NCBI GenBank assembly: GCA_025738555.1
Contig: JAOVFP010000013.1
Location: 2,170,001-2,234,000, forward strand
From: Cyathus striatus
Lineage: Eukaryota; Basidiomycota; Agaricomycetes; Agaricales; Nidulariaceae
Direction of reading: 5' to 3'
Length of the DNA stretch: 64,000 nt
Shown here in pieces: positions 61,266 through 64,000 of the stretch. Below the pieces are notes generated by a model. That model did not search any database and was not told the DNA's origin. It saw nothing but the letters and a program-made list of their open reading frames with translations. A program made the position numbers and the translations under genes. The stretch's first letter is position 1. The number at the start of each line of letters is the position of its first letter.

Positions 61266-63736
61266 TGTTCTGAACACTCTACCTCCGCTCCGATCATGAC
61301 CTCACAAGACACTACGGGTATCTATACTTAGTAACTTAATATACATAATCATCCACAAAATACCTGTCGTTAATCATAGTATAAAAGAGGAAATTAGGGA
61401 GGATGTGACTGCATGTTCGTGCGTAAGGTTACAACACGTTGGCTACTCAAGAGACAAACCGAAGGAATCTGGCAAGAGAGTTTCTCGCTCAGCATTGTCG
61501 CTGGAGACTGCTGGAGACTGCTGGAGACTGCTGGAGAATATAAGGAGAATATTGAGAGGATGGGAAAATATTCGGTTGGTGCAGTTGTTGTATCATGTAT
61601 GGCTTGTATTGTTGTGTTAGCTATGTCATTTGATATTCGGATTAGCTTGGACGTCACGTCGGGGACTACAGTCTACTTCATACAAGAGCCTTCATCAAGC
61701 TTTCATCTGCATCAGCTTTCAATTTCATCTCTCTTCTCCAACTCTTCTCTCTAAAGCCTTGTGCTTGAATATTCATTTTTACCCTTTGCTTGCCATGGGC
61801 TATATCTATCCCTCCCGCGAGGATAGGAGTGAAGAGTTACTAGTCAAGACTCGGTAAATCGCCAGAACCTTGGTCAAATCTCGGTCTTCGTCTTGTGTAA
61901 CGAAGTAGCCCACATTCAAATAATCGCGGACAACTTTTGTATATCTACCAGTATGATCATTGTCGAGACAGTGTTGCAGGCGTACGTCAAAGACACTTCC
62001 ATGGAATGAGCTTCACAGATGGTAGCGGGGATGGAGACGGATTGGGCATGGAGATGGATTGGGCATGGGCATTTTGTGAGTATCGGAGGAGCTGATGGTG
62101 AGTCGATCGATGCATCGTTATTCCACTTTTTCGAGTCTACTTCCTATAGTTGGTTTCTATGATAGCCATAATGACATAGACTTCGGATGCCCTCCTTCGT
62201 AATGCTAGCCATTACTGTACTGTGTATGTATCTGCTCGAGACCCGCCACGACGCCAACGTGTTCACACCCGAGGTGTTTAATACAGGTCCCGCGAGGAAC
62301 CTTAGATCGAAAATGTACCTTTAGGTTTGGTTGCGGGGCGACTCGAGGCGGATCGCAACTCTAAGCGTATTTGACAGGAAGCAAGGGGAATAAGTAGTGT
62401 TGTTGTTGGAAAGTCGTTGGGCCTCTCGTTTGGATTCTCCTTTAAAGACCGTTGTGATATCGAACGGAATACCGCAACACCGGGTCTTTTGGTTTGGCTA
62501 TCGACTAAGCTCGTTACTCACTAGCATAATCACATATTCAATAGGTCGCGTGTCATATGGAATACTGGAATTGGATCTTACCACTTTGACTACCACCCCT
62601 GAAGACCTGGCAGCAGCCAAACAAGCTATAGGATTTGAAATATTCACCTGGTGACACTTGACACCGCATTTAACGAGCTGGCAATAGCTAACCAGCCACG
62701 AGAGCTGCACTTTCAATTAACCCCGCTGCCACAAACTAGACAATGGCCTGTGATCTTGCACCGAATAAAAGTGGATGCTAACTCTCACAACGAGTTGGCA
62801 GTGGTAGTAAATCAGCTATAGGAACCACGCCTCGGATTAGTCCCGCCGACTCGAGTAGAAGATTAAAGCGTACATCGTTATATTGAATAAAGGTGACCGA
62901 TGCTGTCCTAAACAAACTGACAACAGTAGACCACTGCTATATCAACACACCTTCAGCCAGCCACGCACTTCTAATTGACCAATGAAAATTTTAGCCGAGC
63001 TTTCAAATTTCAAAGTTCATATGTTTGGTGGCCAACTTACTGCCCCCTTCATCCACTCCCCCTTGCAGCCTTGTTGTCGAGGCGATGATGCCCATCAAGG
63101 ATTGTTAAACCAAAATGTGATATCCTCGCACCCTAAAGGTTTGCTGTGCAGTTTTATGTATATGGCAAAGTACTAATTGGTAACGCAGTGGGACTTTGCT
63201 ATAAGTAGGCTAAGTATATATTTGACATAGAATGAAGCAGGGTTCCCCCGAGCTCCGGCTACCGACTGGGCACTGGATGTGTGTAGCGTGAAGAGAAGTA
63301 ATTTGCAACTCGTCAGAAAGTCGTCGGTAGAGCAGAGACTTCTTTGGCCAGTCTTACGGTGGGGGTTCTCCCGTATTATCTCATACGCTGACAGTTGATA
63401 CAGTAGAATATAGGCGGATCAAAGTTTTGATAAACAAGAAATTAACATTTCTCAGTTTAGGATTTTGGGTACTCGTCTAAGAGCTTCGCATAATTCACTT
63501 GATTCAATATGTTCCCCTACATCAGTATCCCCTCTATGTGGCCGGCCACCATCGGTTAGTGGGTGAGGGGTCTTTCTAGTCGCGAAATCGATAAGATACA
63601 ATAATGTGAGCGAATAGGGTAAGCAAAAATTCTTTCATTCTGAAGTAGACAACAGGCTCTAAGTAAGATGTGCCAGGATACAACGTGTTGCAGTTATCAC
63701 TTACCTTTTCTCTCATAAATACTGTTAGTATAACCA
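61266..63736. other. Intergenic host sequence
   Basis: No supported gene. Small repeats are present: a 10-base unit CTGGAGACTG repeated about three times at 61500-61535, and a duplicated GATGGATTGGGCATGG-like word at 62036-62070. Nothing else is recognised. Confidence 0.5.
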
Positions 63737-64000
63737 ATGGGTGTTACCATCTCCTGGCTACTCCTGGCTACTATGTTGGTATTCGTCGCGAAGCTATTGT
63801 ACGGAATATTTACAGAAGCACTTGGTATCATTTCCAATACGAATGGCATTGGTGGCCGGCCACCGCAAGAAGTCACGCGCCTAGCCTTGGAAGAGAAGAA
63901 AAAGTATGTGCCCGTAACAGACATCAAAATTCTGCTGTCCGGTGGAACTCCTAGGCTTTCCGAGCACAGCAACAGGGTTCTGGAAGACGTCAAAAAGCCT
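63737..64000 (+). CDS. N-terminus of an unknown membrane-anchored protein, cut by the window edge
   Basis: ATG at 63737 in good context (ACCAATGG) opens a frame of 88 codons without stop to the edge. It begins MGVTISWLLLATMLVFVAKL, a hydrophobic segment typical of a signal anchor. A soluble part follows (GRPPQEVTRLALEEKKKYVP, TDIKILLSGGTPRLSEHSNR). I do not recognise the family. Codon use is host-like. Further exons lie outside the window. Confidence 0.5.
   Translation, partial: MGVTISWLLLATMLVFVAKLLYGIFTEALGIISNTNGIGGRPPQEVTRLALEEKKKYVPVTDIKILLSGGTPRLSEHSNRVLEDVKKP

Overview
The window reads as nuclear DNA of a filamentous basidiomycete, most likely an agaricomycete. Host genes are compact, with many ~50-base GT-AG introns. 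Retroelements are Ty3/Gypsy chromoviruses with C-terminal chromodomains, and repeat copies have decayed almost only at CpG sites. No species is assigned.

The left two thirds (1-41.7 kb) is a transposon graveyard with no intact host gene. After an AT-rich flank holding a small TA-flanked MITE comes element A (2295-10858, minus strand, 609-base LTRs, TSD CTAAG), with a solo-LTR-like insert D1 in its gag. Next is a nest. Element E (minus, left LTR 11594-12276, coding remains to 39348) is split in integrase by D2. D2 is split by element B (14092-34312, plus, TSD GGAGG). The 3' LTR of B is split by element C (21724-33796, minus, TSD ATTAT). C holds a solo LTR F (25990-26744, TSD CTGAC) and a deleted element G (29150-31454, TSD ACAGG), both of B type. 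A second MITE sits in the pol of E. Next to E lies a decayed gene resembling fungal tyrosine-recombinase-like proteins.

Two features of the retroelements stand out. First, B/G and C each carry, between integrase and 3' LTR and on the strand opposite gag-pol, a two-exon gene with a Zn2Cys6-like cysteine pattern and a helical tail; A keeps only the tail. Second, in A, B and C the start of the presumed transcript (about 30-40 bases after an LTR TATA box) is complementary over 10-11 bases to the sequence just inside the 5' LTR. This predicts Tf1/sushi-type self-priming.

The right third (41.7-64 kb) is host sequence. It has an intron-containing tRNA-Pro(CGG), a kinase-like gene, SEH1 (nucleoporin, plus), NADP-glutamate dehydrogenase (minus), CTP synthase (minus) and an Mss116-like DEAD-box helicase (minus). 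A last-exon remnant and a second copy of the kinase-like gene follow. A membrane-anchored ORF of unknown function runs off the right edge. The housekeeping genes are not functionally linked to one another; they cover nuclear pore, nitrogen assimilation, pyrimidine nucleotide synthesis and mitochondrial RNA work.
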